A DNA stretch of 64,000 bases from Ampullaceana balthica (GCA_944989445.1 CALYLW010000212.1:1068598-1132597); one strand, 5' to 3'; counted from the stretch's first letter, positions 1 to 11,545 are shown. Notes: generated from the letters alone by a model not told the origin. Numbers and translations: made by a program.

Positions 1-45
1 GTGGGGGCGGAGGTAGGTTCTCTGGACAGACGGGAGTTGTAATGT
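1..45. repeat. partial unit of G-rich minisatellite
   Basis: The first 45 bases carry a 'TCTCTGGACAGACGGGAG' block preceded by a G-rich run. This resembles the units of the minisatellite at 3590-3800, so the left edge of the window cuts another copy of that array. Confidence 0.5.
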
Positions 46-95
46 TATTATAACTATAATTTATAGTATTTTTGACGTGATACACATGTATGGCC

Positions 96-317
96 GGTCG
101 AGACGGCAGTGTAACATCTTTATGATGTTTTACTTATTAATATATCTTGTAGGGTTTCTCTCAATACATAACCTTGCATTCAACAATCCTCTGAAGAAGT
201 GTTTTCAATAAAACAACTTTAATATCCACATTATGTAAAGAACATGTATAACTTGATGTTATACAACGTGGAGTCCGCAGGCACACGCCCGCCATTACAT
301 ACATAACTTCTCCAACT
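96..317. repeat. LTR-like interspersed repeat, copy 1
   Basis: This 222-bp block has a diverged twin of the same length at 3276-3497, in the same orientation. Both start GGTCGAGACGGCAG, directly followed by TGTAACATC, and both end ACTTCTCCAACT, after which similarity stops. Read on the + strand it contains an AATAAA. It abuts a gag-type zinc-knuckle fragment, so it may be an LTR or the edge of one. I could not define both ends with TG..CA and a primer-binding site, so the LTR label is tentative. Confidence 0.5.
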
Positions 318-319
318 CC

Positions 320-502
320 TTTATCCTTTTGTCCTTTATTTTGGTAACACTGCCTCGCCATATGTCCTGGCTTTTTACAGTACCAGCAAATAGTTTGTCT
401 GTTGCCTTGGTTTGGCAGACTCTGGTTTCTCATTCCTTGTCTTTTTTCTTCCATTTTATTTTGTACTGCAGCAAAGATATTTTGTCTTTTATCCATGTCC
501 AC
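320..502 (-). pseudogene. gag-like zinc-knuckle fragment
   Basis: A short - strand frame encodes CWYCKKPGHMARQC (about 347-388), a perfect CX2CX4HX4C zinc knuckle of the retroviral-type nucleocapsid/gag kind. A lysine/arginine/glutamine-rich stretch precedes it. Downstream on the same strand the frame runs into the LTR-like repeat and carries no further domain. I see no protease, reverse transcriptase or integrase nearby, so this is a relic of an LTR retrotransposon. A cellular CCHC protein is possible but less likely beside that repeat. Confidence 0.65.
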
Positions 503-744
503 ATTTGGATGAGAATCCTTGAATGTGCGTAATACATTAGCAAAATACCCGCTTTGCTGCGGTAAATTAGGATTTCAGTAAGCATTGAGAACCCGCGTAA
601 CACAAATTCAAAACACAAATTGATTTCAAAATGGATCATGATGGATATAATACATATATTAACTTCACCGTCTTGTCTGTCTGTCTGTTGTAGTCCCGCA
701 GGAAAAAAAAACGAAAAGTAAGAAAATGACACACTTCCCGTGAT

Positions 745-2700
745 CCTATCGAGCTGATAATTTATTTTTTTTCCGTCTGCTACCATTGCGGGAGGGTACT
801 CAACAACCGCCCAAAGTTTCACGCTTCCACCTACACGGGAAATAGGAGAATTAGTGATTTTAAGTTTTTATATAGCTCATATAAGAAAAAAAATTACATT
901 TCGGCCCCCGGCCCCCGTTATGTGATAATATATATAATTGTTCCACCTGTTACCATCGCGGAATGTTATCCAACAACTACCCAAAGTTTCATGCTTCTAC
1001 CTTCTCGGGAAATAGGAGAATAAGGGATTTTTAATTTTTATAAAGCCAGAATAAGGAAAAAAAACCTTTTTGGGCCCCCGGCCCCCATGAGTGTGAATTT
1101 CAAAATTCTTTTTCACCTGTTACCATTGCGGAACTGTACTTAACAACTCTCCAAAGTTTCATGCTGCTACCAACACGAGAAATTGGAGAATTAGTGATGA
1201 GTCAGTTTTTTATATAAGAAGAAAACTACATTTTGGTCCCCGGCCCCCATTAAGTGATAATTTAGATAGTGTTTTAACCTGTTACCATCGCAGAATGTTA
1301 CTTAACAACTACTCAAAGTTTCATGCTACTTCCTACACAGAAATTAGGAGAATTAGTGATTTTCAGTTTTTATATAACTCATATAAGGAAAAAACTACAT
1401 TTTGGTCCCTGGGCCCCAGTAAGTGAAATTTTGAATATTTTTTCGCCTGTTACAATCGCGGAAGTGTACTCAACAACTTCCCAAAGTTTCATGCTTCTAC
1501 ATACTCGGGAAATAGGAGGATTAGTGAGTTTTCAAATGTGTATATAGCCAATGGAAGGGGAAAAAAAGATTTTGGGCCCCCGGCCCCCATGAAGCTGAAT
1601 TTATAAATTCTTTTTCGCCATTTGTCGTCGAGAGAGGCTACTTGACAACTTCCCAAGGTTTCATGCTTCTACATACACGGGAAATCCGAGAATTAGTGAT
1701 GAGTCAGTTTTAATATAAGAAAAGACTACATTTTGGCCCCCGGCCCTCAGTAAGTGATAATTTAAATATTGTTTTTAACTGTTACCATCGTGAAAGTGTA
1801 CTTAAAACTACTCGGGAAACAGGAGAATTGTTGATTTTAAAATTTTATATAGGCCATATAAGGGAAAAAACTTTTTTGGGCCCCCGGCCCCCATGAGTGT
1901 TAATTTAAAAATTCTTTTACGCCAATTTTCGTCGCGAGAGGCTACTCAACAACTTCCCAAAGTTTCATGCTTCTACCTACGCGGTAAATCCGAGATTAGT
2001 GATGAGTCTGTTTTAATAAAAGAAGAAACTACATTTGGGCCCCCGGGCCCCATTAAGTGATAATTTAAATATTGTTTTTACCTGTTACCATCGTGGAAGT
2101 GTACTTAACAACTACCCCAAGTTTTATGCTTCTACCTACACGGGAAATAAGAGAATTTGTGATTTTTAGTTTTTGTATTGCTCATATAAGGAAAAAAACT
2201 TCATTTGGGCCCCCGGCCCCCAGGAAGTGATAATTTAATTTTTTTCCTCCCGTCGCTATCGCTGGATCTTACTCAACAACTTCCCAAAGTTTCATGCTTC
2301 TGCCTACTCGGGAAATAGGAGAATTGGTGATTTTCAAATTTTATATAGGCCATATAAGGGAAAAAAACGGTTTTGGGCCCCCGGCCCCCATGAGTGTTAT
2401 TTTTAAAATTCTTATTCGCCAATTATCGTTTAGAGAGTGTACTCAGCAAGTTCCCAAGTTTCATGCTAATACCTACGCGGGAAGTTGGAGAATTAGTGAT
2501 GAGTCCGTTTTTTTATATAAGAAAAAAACTACATTTGGGCCCCCGGACCCCATTAAGTGTTATTTTAAATATTTTTTTCGCTTGTTACCATTGCGGAAGT
2601 GTGCTTATCAACTACCTAGTGTTTCATGCTTCTACCTACACGGAAAATAGGAGAATTGGTGATTTTTAGTTTTTATAAAGCTCATATAAGGAAAAAACTT
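745..2700. repeat. 165-bp satellite array, about 12 units
   Basis: The array is a tandem repeat of about 165 bp. Each unit contains in order a TTACCATCG-like block, CTCAACAACTTCCCAAAG, TTTCATGCTTCTACCTAC, a GGAAATAGGAGAATTAGTGA block, a TATATAAG-A-rich stretch and a GGGCCCCCGGCCCCC block. The TTACCATCG-like block recurs near 781, 949, 1119, 1281, 1449, 1619, 1783, 1925, 2085, 2255, 2420 and 2585. Units fall into sub-types by the sequence after the GGCCCCC block, 'CATGAGTGT' against 'CATTAAGTGATAA', giving an irregular two- to three-unit higher-order pattern. Short open frames here are just GC-block read-through. Related units lie inside the Helitron at 14507-17925 and next to a Helitron-type end at 40252. 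Confidence 0.9.
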
Positions 2701-3275
2701 AGTTTTTAGACACTGTAGTTCAATTTGTTAATATAAATTGCAATGATCACTCTTTCCACATAATGAATAGATACAAAGTCACTCCTTTAGTCGCTTTTGA
2801 ATTCACTAATATTATTAGTTATTGAAGGTTACTAAAGATTTAACTGATTCAAATTTTACACTGACAAAGTTGTTAATAGTCCATAGCTTCCCAAGTTCAA
2901 GGTTTGTTTACAGTTCTTTCTTGAAATTATTAGTAATGGCATGTGTTACGTTGACACTTTGTGCTCAGTCTGCCTTGCGCTTGACCCAGATTCAGTGCGT
3001 CTAGCTGCAATGTGGGAAGTCAAGCCACCATTCTGAAAATTCGTGTATCAAATATTTCATTGAACCACAAAAGTTTATTCACATCTGCTTACGAACTTGA
3101 ATATTCATAAATTACGATGGCCCACAATATTTCTTCTTTGAATGAATACTTTCCCTTTTGAATATACAAAATAATTGTCATTTCCATGAAGACCTCCTTC
3201 CTGTACTTTCTTCACTCAGGACTAATGGTAATCAGTAATCTTTTTTACTTTGACACCAATGTAACATATAAGGTT
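2701..3275. other. no gene recognised
   Basis: AT-rich unique-looking DNA between the satellite and the second LTR-like repeat. Only short chance open frames, no splice-consistent exon and no recognisable domain. Confidence 0.6.
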
Positions 3276-3497
3276 GGTCGAGACGGCAGTGTAACATCTT
3301 TGTGATGTTTTACGTATTAATATATCTTGTAGGCGTTCTCTCAATACATAACCTTGCATACAATAATCCTCTGAAGAATTGGTTTCAATAAAACAACTTT
3401 AATATCCACACTATATAGAGAACATATATAATTAAAGGTTATACAACGTGGAGTCCTCAGGAACACGTCAACCATGACATACAGAACTTCTCCAACT
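3276..3497. repeat. LTR-like interspersed repeat, copy 2
   Basis: Diverged twin of the block at 96-317, same orientation and length, differing by scattered substitutions. It is followed, as the first copy is preceded, by G-rich minisatellite sequence, so the two copies probably derive from one composite element or a segmental duplication. Confidence 0.5.
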
Positions 3498-3589
3498 ATG
3501 ATAATACTCTCAAAGTTCTTACCCCTTTCGTCCCGCGCTTTCACTCTCGTGACCTCTCCGTCACCCAACTCGTGATTCATACGTGACAG

Positions 3590-3800
3590 GCGGGTCTCTC
3601 GACAAATTGTTGTGGAGGGGTTGTAGGGTCTCCCGACGGACCGCTATGTTGGGGGGTAGGGTCTCTGGACAGACCGCGGTGTGGGGGGGGGTAGGGTCTC
3701 TGGACAAACCGCGCTGGGGGGAGGTACGGTCTATTGACAGACCGCAGTTTGGGGGGGGGGTAGGGGTATCTGGATAGACGGGGGTGGGTAATGCAGTGAT
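3590..3800. repeat. G-rich minisatellite
   Basis: About four to five units of roughly 45 bp, each with GGGTCTCTGGACAGACCG followed by a run of 6-10 G. The repeated G runs on the + strand could form G-quadruplexes. Open frames across it are low-complexity and not credible proteins. Confidence 0.8.
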
Positions 3801-3807
3801 GTTCTTC

Positions 3808-3866
3808 CATGAACTTCACAGGTCACCCTACACTTATTCCGGTCCTTGGACGGGCATTGTTGCTAG
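3808..3866 (+). mobile_element. Helitron 3' terminus (family B)
   Basis: The block ends with an imperfect hairpin, GTCC-TT-GGAC inside CC..GG, then an 8-nt spacer and CTAG followed by T. This is the classic Helitron 3' structure. The same roughly 60-bp tail recurs on the other strand, ending at 12065, which supports a true element boundary. The matching 5' end was not located; the element may include the G-rich minisatellite. Confidence 0.6.
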
Positions 3867-4337
3867 TATTAGAATAAAACACTAATTTTTATTATTTATA
3901 CAGTCTTTATTTTTTATGTTATAAAAATAACACTATATCAAGTTATGTTATCATCAAATTTAAGGGAATTGGTTATAAAAAAAATTGACATTCAAATCAT
4001 CTGCTTAAAATGATTCAATCACTTATATTCATGTAAGGGCAATATATTCATTGTATACAAACATTCTTATTCTAGTCACGATATAATTAAAACACTAACT
4101 TCAGCTTAATTTGTTGTCAACTATGGCTTAAATATGTATTATTATATTTCTTATTGGATTTTGTTAAGTGAATAAATTTCAATAGGTTACATTTTTTTAT
4201 TATATCGTTTTACTCTTTAGATCACCAAATACACTAAAAAATAGTGATGTTATTTGGAAAACTAAGAATGCGTATGATGATTTGACCCAATACATTAAAA
4301 ACAAAATTATTATGATTTGAAATTATTGTTTCTAAAG
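3867..4337. other. AT-rich spacer before the first EGF exon
   Basis: No coding signal is seen apart from the splice acceptor at its right end (TTTCTAAAG). No signal-peptide exon was found here. Confidence 0.5.
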
Positions 4338-4478
4338 CATGCACTACTGAGGGATGGGGTTGGAATTGTTCGCAGCCATGTAAAAGTGAATATTGTCAAG
4401 AAGACTCTTGTGACAAGGACACTGGTGTGTGTAATCTTGGATGCGACGGGCACACCAACTTTCCAGATTGCAATTTTG
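4338..4478 (+). CDS. EGF-like exon A (8-Cys module)
   Basis: An exon of 141 bp between an AG acceptor and a GTATGT donor, phase 1 at both ends. It encodes one eight-cysteine EGF-like (laminin-EGF/Draper-like) module with spacing C-x8-C-x3-C-x4-C-x4-C-x6-C-x3-C-x8-C and core motifs GWGWNC, SCDKDTGVC and NFPDC. Such modules sit in extracellular parts of scavenger- or adhesion-type receptors, where the cysteines form disulphides. It shares exact length, phase and cysteine spacing with the exons at 6724 and 7089, so the three arose by exon duplication. Whether it belongs to the gene continuing at 10319 or is the EGF tail of an upstream gene is undecided. It has no start codon of its own. Confidence 0.82.
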
Positions 4479-5572
4479 GTATGTGCTGACTGTTAAATAT
4501 CTAATTGTTCAAGACAGCTCTTTTTTATTTTTATTATAAGAAAAAAATATAGATTTTGACTATACCAGAACTTAACAACCTTGTATTAATACTTTTAATA
4601 TCATTTATTTATGGTATGTGTTCTTATTTTTAAGTAATAGATCATAAGAAAACCCCTCCTCTGTTAGGAAATGTTCCATCTGTATTAAAAAAATTTAAAT
4701 CAAATCAATTATATTTTATATGATTTCTCAAATGTGGTTTAATGTTTTTTAGGTTAATTAACCTTCAACTTTTTAAAAAATATATATTTTGGGTTATCCC
4801 TCGGTGAACTTTTTATCTAAATCTTGAATATTGATAAGAAATAACTGAAAAAATATATATATTTTTAGCACTGTCGTGTTTTGGCAACTATTTTTACAAT
4901 TTTCTGCTTGTATATTTTTGTTAAGAACATGTTTTCGCACATAATTAGTTTGTTTCAACACTAACGGAAACGTCGTATCTGCTGCTCATTTTATTAGCTT
5001 CATATGCTTTTTTTTCAACAAGTTTACAATAATGTGTATTCAGTATTTTTATATTAAGCACCTTAAGCTCAGCTGCTTTCTGAGGTAGTGAGCTGCATCA
5101 TTTATCAATTTAATATTATTAATAATATTATTAAATGATAGTCTCTGTTTTGTCTAATAAATAACAGGATATGTTTCACCAACAATAGTTTTCCTTAATA
5201 ACTTAATCTAAATGAAATCAATTAATTTTAATTTATAGATATTTGGTTGGTTGTCTTATGCTTTGCGAAACAATTGACGAGTGAACAATAACCAATATGA
5301 AATTTCAAGTTCAAGCCAGAATTAAGAAAATTACATCTGTATGTTTTATGTAGCTTTTGAAGAGGCACTTTCATGAATACAATAATAATAATAAGTTGTT
5401 TTTTTTTAAACAATATGATGGAAGAATTTCTACTGTAATACTGTAATAGAGAAATATATGACAATAAACTATTTCTTAAGTCAGCTGACGAATATTGTTT
5501 TTCCATCCTAGTTTTTACAGAATAATCGGTTGTCTATATCATCCTAAAATAAAGAAATAAAAAAATAATTAT
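4479..5572. other. intron, AT-rich, nothing recognised
   Basis: Very AT-rich intronic DNA with no domain, no convincing exon and no structured repeat other than short palindromic AT runs. Confidence 0.6.
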
Positions 5573-5580
5573 ACAAAATT

Positions 5581-5953
5581 AGAGCTGCCAAAATTAGCGA
5601 TTACACATTAAATGTAATGATTAAAATTAATTGTATCCAATTTATTAATAATTTATATTTTTTGTTCCTTACATACTGTTCCCTCATATTATTATTATTA
5701 TTTAGATATTCATACCTAAACAAAAAAGTTTTTCCTTATTTCTTGCATAGCAGAACGAATTTGCTGTGTTAAGTCACAAAATTATGAATCCATTGAATTA
5801 CTGTGACTTAATCAGTTCGGGTTTAATAATGAATCACGACTTAACGAGATCTATATAAGAATTATTAAAATATAATTAATCGAAATTAATATATTAATCA
5901 ATTAAATGTTTTCACGATTAATTGAACTTTTTTTTTAATCAGTACCAGCCCTA
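5581..5953. mobile_element. hAT-type MITE with 8-bp target duplication
   Basis: A 373-bp element flanked by perfect 8-bp direct repeats ACAAAATT (5573-5580 and 5954-5961), the target-site size of hAT transposons. The ends are AGAGCTGCC on the left and, reverse-complemented, TAGGGCTGG on the right, followed on both sides by GATTA/AATTAAT-rich sub-terminal sequence. It has no coding capacity and is mobilised, if at all, in trans. It lies in the intron between EGF exons A and B. Confidence 0.8.
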
Positions 5954-5961
5954 ACAAAATT

Positions 5962-6723
5962 AATAATGCAAAAAAAAATAATAATTCTTTGTTAGAAAGA
6001 CAATATGAAATCAGCTTAAGCAAATTAATGATTAATTACCTATTAAAATATGCTTTGCTAAGTCGAACAAAATGTCTGGAGATTCATTTAATATGATCAA
6101 TTTAAGTAATAATGCAGGCTGTACCTAAAGAGCATTTAAAATCGGGATTTACTTTAATTGTTAATGTGATTCGAAAACAAGCATAAGAAAATATGACTAC
6201 ATATCAAGTATGTTGTAGATATGGGTAAACAGGTAATGAATAAACAGTCATATACTGATAGTAGGGATCACATATTTACATTTCGCTAAGGATTTTATAA
6301 GTTTGTTAGGTTTTTATGTTGTAGAGATAACTGAAAATACATTATTATCAACGTAACTTGAGATTTTAAAATGACAACACACAATATTATTATGAAAAGT
6401 CGAATTTCAAAGATGGGTTTTCGAAAATGCATGCTGTTTATAAGTCTATAATCTATTAATGACTAAAAACCTCATAAAGAAATACTAAGAAAATTAGAAA
6501 AAGAAATATTATTAAATGTTATTAAGATACATTTAAAGCCCCTAAATAAATTCCTGCGAAGCTTATAGGCTATTATGTACAATCATTCCTCTGGCCGAAT
6601 GATCTTTACGAAAATGTGAATTTTGTATATTATTTTCTTTAGTAATTAAATTTGGATTCGATAATATTTTTTTTGAAACATAAATGTTTGTCCATTTCCC
6701 AGATGTTTATACAATTATTTCAG
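5962..6723. other. intron, nothing recognised
   Basis: AT-rich intron remainder, ending in the TATTTCAG acceptor of the next exon. Confidence 0.6.
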
Positions 6724-6864
6724 AATGTGAACTTGGAAGATGGGGAATAAACTGTTCGGAGATATGTAAGAGTGGTAACTGCGTCAACAAATCTTGTGAC
6801 AAACACACAGGTTATTGTGACCTGGGTTGTGCTGGATACTCAGATTTTCCTTACTGCACTGTTG
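6724..6864 (+). CDS. EGF-like exon B (8-Cys module)
   Basis: A 141-bp, phase 1-1 exon between TATTTCAG and GTTAGT. It encodes an eight-cysteine module with exactly the same spacing as exon A and with GRWGINC, SCDKHTGYC and DFPYC motifs. Frame extensions on either side are intronic: the frame closes directly after the donor. It is closest in motif to exon C, only 224 bp downstream, which suggests recent local duplication. The product is extracellular and disulphide-rich; ligand unknown. Confidence 0.85.
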
Positions 6865-7088
6865 GTTAGTAATCGCAAAACATTTTAATGCGATTTTAAT
6901 ATTGCTTTTTTCTTTTTTAATACTTAATGTTATATATTTTATAATGATATTTATTGGGTTATTTTTTAAAGTTGATATATATACAGGCAAAATTAAACGT
7001 AGTAAATTATTAAATTTCAAATCTAACGACCAAGGGACACAAAACGATTGTTACATAATTACTGCCACATTAAAATTAATTTTAACAG

Positions 7089-7229
7089 CGTGCTCTGCAG
7101 GGACATGGGGAAACAATTGTTTGGAAGATTGTAAAAGTGATCACTGTGATAAGAATTCGTGTGACAAACATACAGGGTTGTGTGATATCGGCTGTACTGG
7201 CTTTGTGAATTTTCCTAATTGCACTTTAG
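7089..7229 (+). CDS. EGF-like exon C (8-Cys module)
   Basis: A 141-bp, phase 1-1 exon between TTTTAACAG and GTAAGT. It encodes the third identical-spacing eight-cysteine module, with GTWGNNC, SCDKHTGLC and NFPNC motifs. The intron separating it from exon B is 224 bp, very short compared with its neighbours. An open frame continues upstream through that intron, but it lacks cysteines and the acceptor is strong, so I take splicing as real. Family and ambiguity of gene assignment are as for exon A. Confidence 0.85.
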
Positions 7230-7527
7230 GTAAGTGTTTGCGTTACATTGTTCGTACCACAAAAAGATGAATAACTTTTATCTTTAAAAATTAACTTTTA
7301 AATTTTTAAAACTTTGATTAAATTTTATTAAATTAATCAATGCATTTGTAAGAAAAATATTCCTTTTGTGTGTGATTTTAAATTAAAAATAAATCGATGC
7401 TAATAAGAATCAATATTAAATCTTTTAAATTGAGCAGTTATATCATATAATAATATAAAGATACAATAATTATTTATTCAATAAAACATGTATCCTTAAA
7501 AAATACACTATTTCCTATAGATTTTAG

Positions 7528-7554
7528 CCTCAAAAACACGTCCTCCTAAACAAG
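7528..7554 (+). CDS. possible 27-bp linker micro-exon
   Basis: Between a GATTTTAG acceptor and GTAAGA donor lies a 27-nt segment that is phase 1-1 and open. It would add a short basic, proline-containing linker (SKTRPPKQ). Phase agrees with exon C and the exon at 10319, which is the only support. It could be chance. Confidence 0.35.
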
Positions 7555-10318
7555 GTAAGATTTATGAATATAAAATAAAAAAAAATTTAATGTAAAATTG
7601 ACTAAAAATGTATACTGTATAGAGGTAAAAAGTGGTATGACTTAATAGTAGCAACGAATAATATCAAACTCATCTGCTTTAGTTTATTTTTCCGAGTTAA
7701 AGCCTACTTAAAAAAAATAATGATCATTTCGGTTAAATTCTTTAAACAAACAAAGTTCTTACTATGTTTGCCTGGTCGAGTTATTTCATGTGGATATTGT
7801 TGTCTTAATCAGTGACGTTTACACCTGAATTTCCTAGTATTTCGATACCGTTTTTGCCTCGAGTTCTATCTCCGGACCGGCACACTTTAATTCTATTGAA
7901 AAGGGTATGCAATAAACTTTAACATAATTTTATCTTAACGGGTGCCATCAAGTGGTTAAACATTCCCTTAATTATTTCATTTTACAACCTTAATAACTTT
8001 ATTTCGTTAAAATTGGTTTTGGCCCTCAAAAGGTATGCCTTCCGAAGTTTTAGGACTTGAGGGTGGAAATAAAAATGATACCCAGAGTCATTCCCATTTC
8101 AAAATAAAAACAGGGGTTCGGAAATGTCTTTTTTTATCCTAAATACGATGTAATGCATAAATATAATTATATATTGAACTGATAAGAAAGGATTACAGTT
8201 ATTAATTGATTTAGTAACTTTTATTATATTTAATAGAATAATAACACCAAAGATTATACTTTAACTTGATTTTTCTGAGTAATAAGTTATTTCAATCATA
8301 ATTTAATATTTCTATACTTCATTGTCATTGTTTATTTTACTATACTATACTAATAGTTACTATTACAATTAATTATTATTTTTATTAATGTGAGTTTACA
8401 AAGAAATACAGGTCCAATAAACATTAGAACCTAATATTATTAGTTTTCTAGTACAAAATCTTATAGTATTAGGATTACTCAATAGTATTTTAGTTATATT
8501 TGGGTCTTTGGGTTACTTTAATTAATTATTTATATTATTATGGTGAATACTATTACTAACTATTAAAATTAAATAATTTATTTTAAGAGCATAATTAAAC
8601 GTTTTGTATAATGCTAAGTCCAAACTGATACTTACCTTAGAATTAATAATACTAATAGTGGTGATGTGATCCTTTTATTTAAAAGTTAATAATTGTTGTT
8701 AAACATTTCTAAATCTCACTCACCATCTTCTTTTCACAAAGATGAGGACATACACATTTGACAAACAATAAAGTAATAAAAAGAAATAAATCTCAATAAT
8801 TAAAATTAAATAATATTACTTAGTAAAAAAGGCATAGGAATAGTTACAAGAAATAAAAATAATATTCCATTGCAGAACTCGGAATATCTTCAATTGCCAC
8901 ATATTTGATGAAGACAATGACAAAGGTTATGAATGACCTATTGAGAAATGTGCCTACAATAATACAAGTACAAGTTATTTACTCAGAAATTGACATGCAA
9001 AATGTCCTTATTATCATTAAATGATTTAATGAGATACTTAAATCTTCAAATACTTATATAATTTAATTTTAATTTGAAATTTCAGTAATCAGGCTTCGGG
9101 GGTTTGGGGTATTTCCAAAAATAATTTATTGTAATTTGCATTCAGTTGTATTTTAAAAGTCAAATGCTCACTATTAAAACATTTAAATATAGTTATTGAT
9201 TTAAATTTACCATATAAATTAATTTAAATAAATTAGGCATGCAATTGTTTGTACTGATTTGTATTTGTATATTTTAAAAAAGTATAATTTTCAAAATAAT
9301 TTTTTTCAACAAGCCTTGAAATATATTTATACAAAATTCAAAATCTTGATATACTTTATACACTTCTTGTTCATTGGTTTGTTTATGGGATTATAAATGT
9401 CTCCTGAAAATTTGATACCGATATGTCTAAAATTACGAAAGTTGTGAGAGAAAGAGTACAGAATTTTGAAATTTGGAAAACAAGTTTTGTAATAAATTAT
9501 ATAGTTTATATAAGGAGCAAAAAAATCCATTAAAAAATTCATAACTTCACTTCTATAAAAGATAGAAAGACAAAACAAGTGTTTTTTAAAAAAAGGTCTC
9601 AGCAAGGCAATTAAAATGATTTATTATTTAAGCCTATTGGACTACATTTAAATTTTCTGTCAAAGTGGCTAATAATTATATAAATTAATAATTCGAAGTT
9701 ATAAAGATATAAATTTAATAAACTAATTTTCTAAGACAATTTCGTGTTTTTTCTAGCGACTAGTCATATTTACTTTTAAAAAAAATTAAACTATCCAATA
9801 AAATATTAATATAAAGTCAAATTAAAGTAAATATATTAACTTTAAATTAGCAGTGACTAACAGTTACAAAGTAAGTAAGTAACATATTAACAAAAGAAAT
9901 CAAATTTACAAGTAATACATGTATATACTGAATTTATGTATAGAACTCTTAATAAATTAATAATCCATTCTGCTGACCATAATATCGTTGCATGAAGAGT
10001 GTAGACTGTAGACATGGTAAAGTAAACATAAAGAATGCAGTCGATAATAATTTAATAAACCAATTTGAATGCCTGAAACTAAATTTTATTGGTAGAAAAC
10101 GTGAAAGCTAAATACAAGGCGGTTATGGTTTTGCGAAATAAAGCAACCGCTAATCTTTTCCCAAAACCGAATTTTAACTCGGATTTCCGATTTTCGTTTA
10201 ACAACACAAGTACTCGGATTCGTACCTGGATCCTGCACATAGTACATACAACTATTCGGATTTGGTACCCGGTTGGTCCCTAGTTATCACTCAATCAAAG
10301 TATAATTTTTTTCCCCAG
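7555..10318. other. long intron or intergenic DNA
   Basis: Very AT-rich with no recognised domain. A CATTGCAG acceptor at 8878 opens a roughly 49-codon phase-1 frame ending TGA near 9024, without homology that I recognise. A region near 10150-10280 is slightly richer in CGG and may be a transposon remnant. No signal-peptide exon like the one at 50051 was found; two hydrophobic ATG frames (near 7764 and 9238) close at once without a donor. Confidence 0.5.
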
Positions 10319-10453
10319 CTTGCATGCCAGGCTATGTTGGACTTAGATGTATAAATACTTGCAATTGTATTGATTCGTTGTGTGATGACGATGGCAATTG
10401 TGTTGAGAGATCCAAATCTTCAGTGCCTTGGTTCCATCACGCATGTCAATATT
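10319..10453 (+). CDS. EGF-like exon D, start of discoidin receptor-like gene 1
   Basis: A 135-bp, phase 1-1 exon between TTTTCCCCAG and GTAAGA. It encodes a module paralogous to the exon at 50721: GYVGLRC, then TCNC, SLC and a C-terminal HHACQY that matches GHSCQY. In both genes this exon directly precedes the first galactose-binding-like domain. One cysteine of the eight is missing, the one equivalent to SLC before GWFG in the 50721 exon, so a disulphide has probably been lost. The product is predicted extracellular. The upstream signal-peptide exon of this gene is not identified. Confidence 0.8.
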
Positions 10454-11545
10454 GTAAGAGGAAATATATGTTTGAAATGTTGCTCTACCAAATTAAAAAA
10501 ATATATTTAAAAGATATAAATTTCCTTAAATACTCAAATTCATATAACCTTATTAATCAACAAAAACACCTTTAATTTCTACTAGAGAAATGATGCATCA
10601 AAGCGAGAGAATCCATTGATCCTGGAAAATATATTAATTATTAAGTATTCTTAAATCTTAGTTTCTCAAATATTAACCATACTTTATTAATAATTCAGTG
10701 GTTTAAATATCTTAGATTGGAGATTCAAATGTTTGAAAGATTATCAAGAAATGTTTTAATCCCATATTTAAGCTTGTAATAACATATGTTTTTACTTTTA
10801 CATCCATTTGTGTAATATAAGTGTCTTTTTTACATACATTTAAAATACTCCTTTGTAAGTAAACCATTAGGTGTCTAAACACATCATATATAAATATAAA
10901 AATCAAACTTTGTTGACGTATTATACGGTGGGATTTGTGTCACATACGTTTTTACATGGATAGCGTGATATCGACCAAATTACGCACATATATCCCTAAT
11001 TACTCGCATTAAACATTATTTGGGTTTTTAACTTAACATCTGAAATGTTTCGGGCCAGGGCACCATTCAATTTTTAATTACATAATTATTACAACTATAA
11101 TTTGAATTTATTTTTAAACAACCAAGATTACAAATTAAAATTACAAATACAAAACGTTTAAATATGTATATTTACAAAGTGACGATATTCTAAGAATTGA
11201 GAGCACGATTAACTTTTATTAAATTAAATTTTAAAGTTAACTTTTAACTTTTTAAGTTAAGTTATATTTTTTTTAAATTACTATAGTAATTGTTATGTAT
11301 ACTATATCACTTTTTTCTATTTTCAATGTATTCTCATAATCATATCATATCAAATAATACTATTAGTCTATTATTAATTATTAATTAATAGCGTTAATTT
11401 AATAGTAGTCATATTATTTACTTTTTAAATGGCTTTTCTAAAATATTCTAGAATACTCGAATTTAATCTTCACAAGATCTCTGTTATTGGGACAAATTTT
11501 AAAGCATTACCCCCATTATTTGTTTAACTTTGAATATAATATAAT
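10454..11545. other. intron, nothing recognised
   Basis: AT-rich intron of gene 1. No exon, element ends or structured repeat could be supported. Confidence 0.6.

Noticed and set aside
2294..2669. Overlapping + strand frames of 91-118 codons
   Set aside because: They read through units of the 165-bp satellite and repeat with its period.
3577..3819. Proline/arginine-rich - strand frame
   Set aside because: Product of the G-rich minisatellite; no homology and no conserved start.
745..3866. CRISPR array
   Set aside because: Units are contiguous tandem repeats without unique spacers, in a eukaryotic context.
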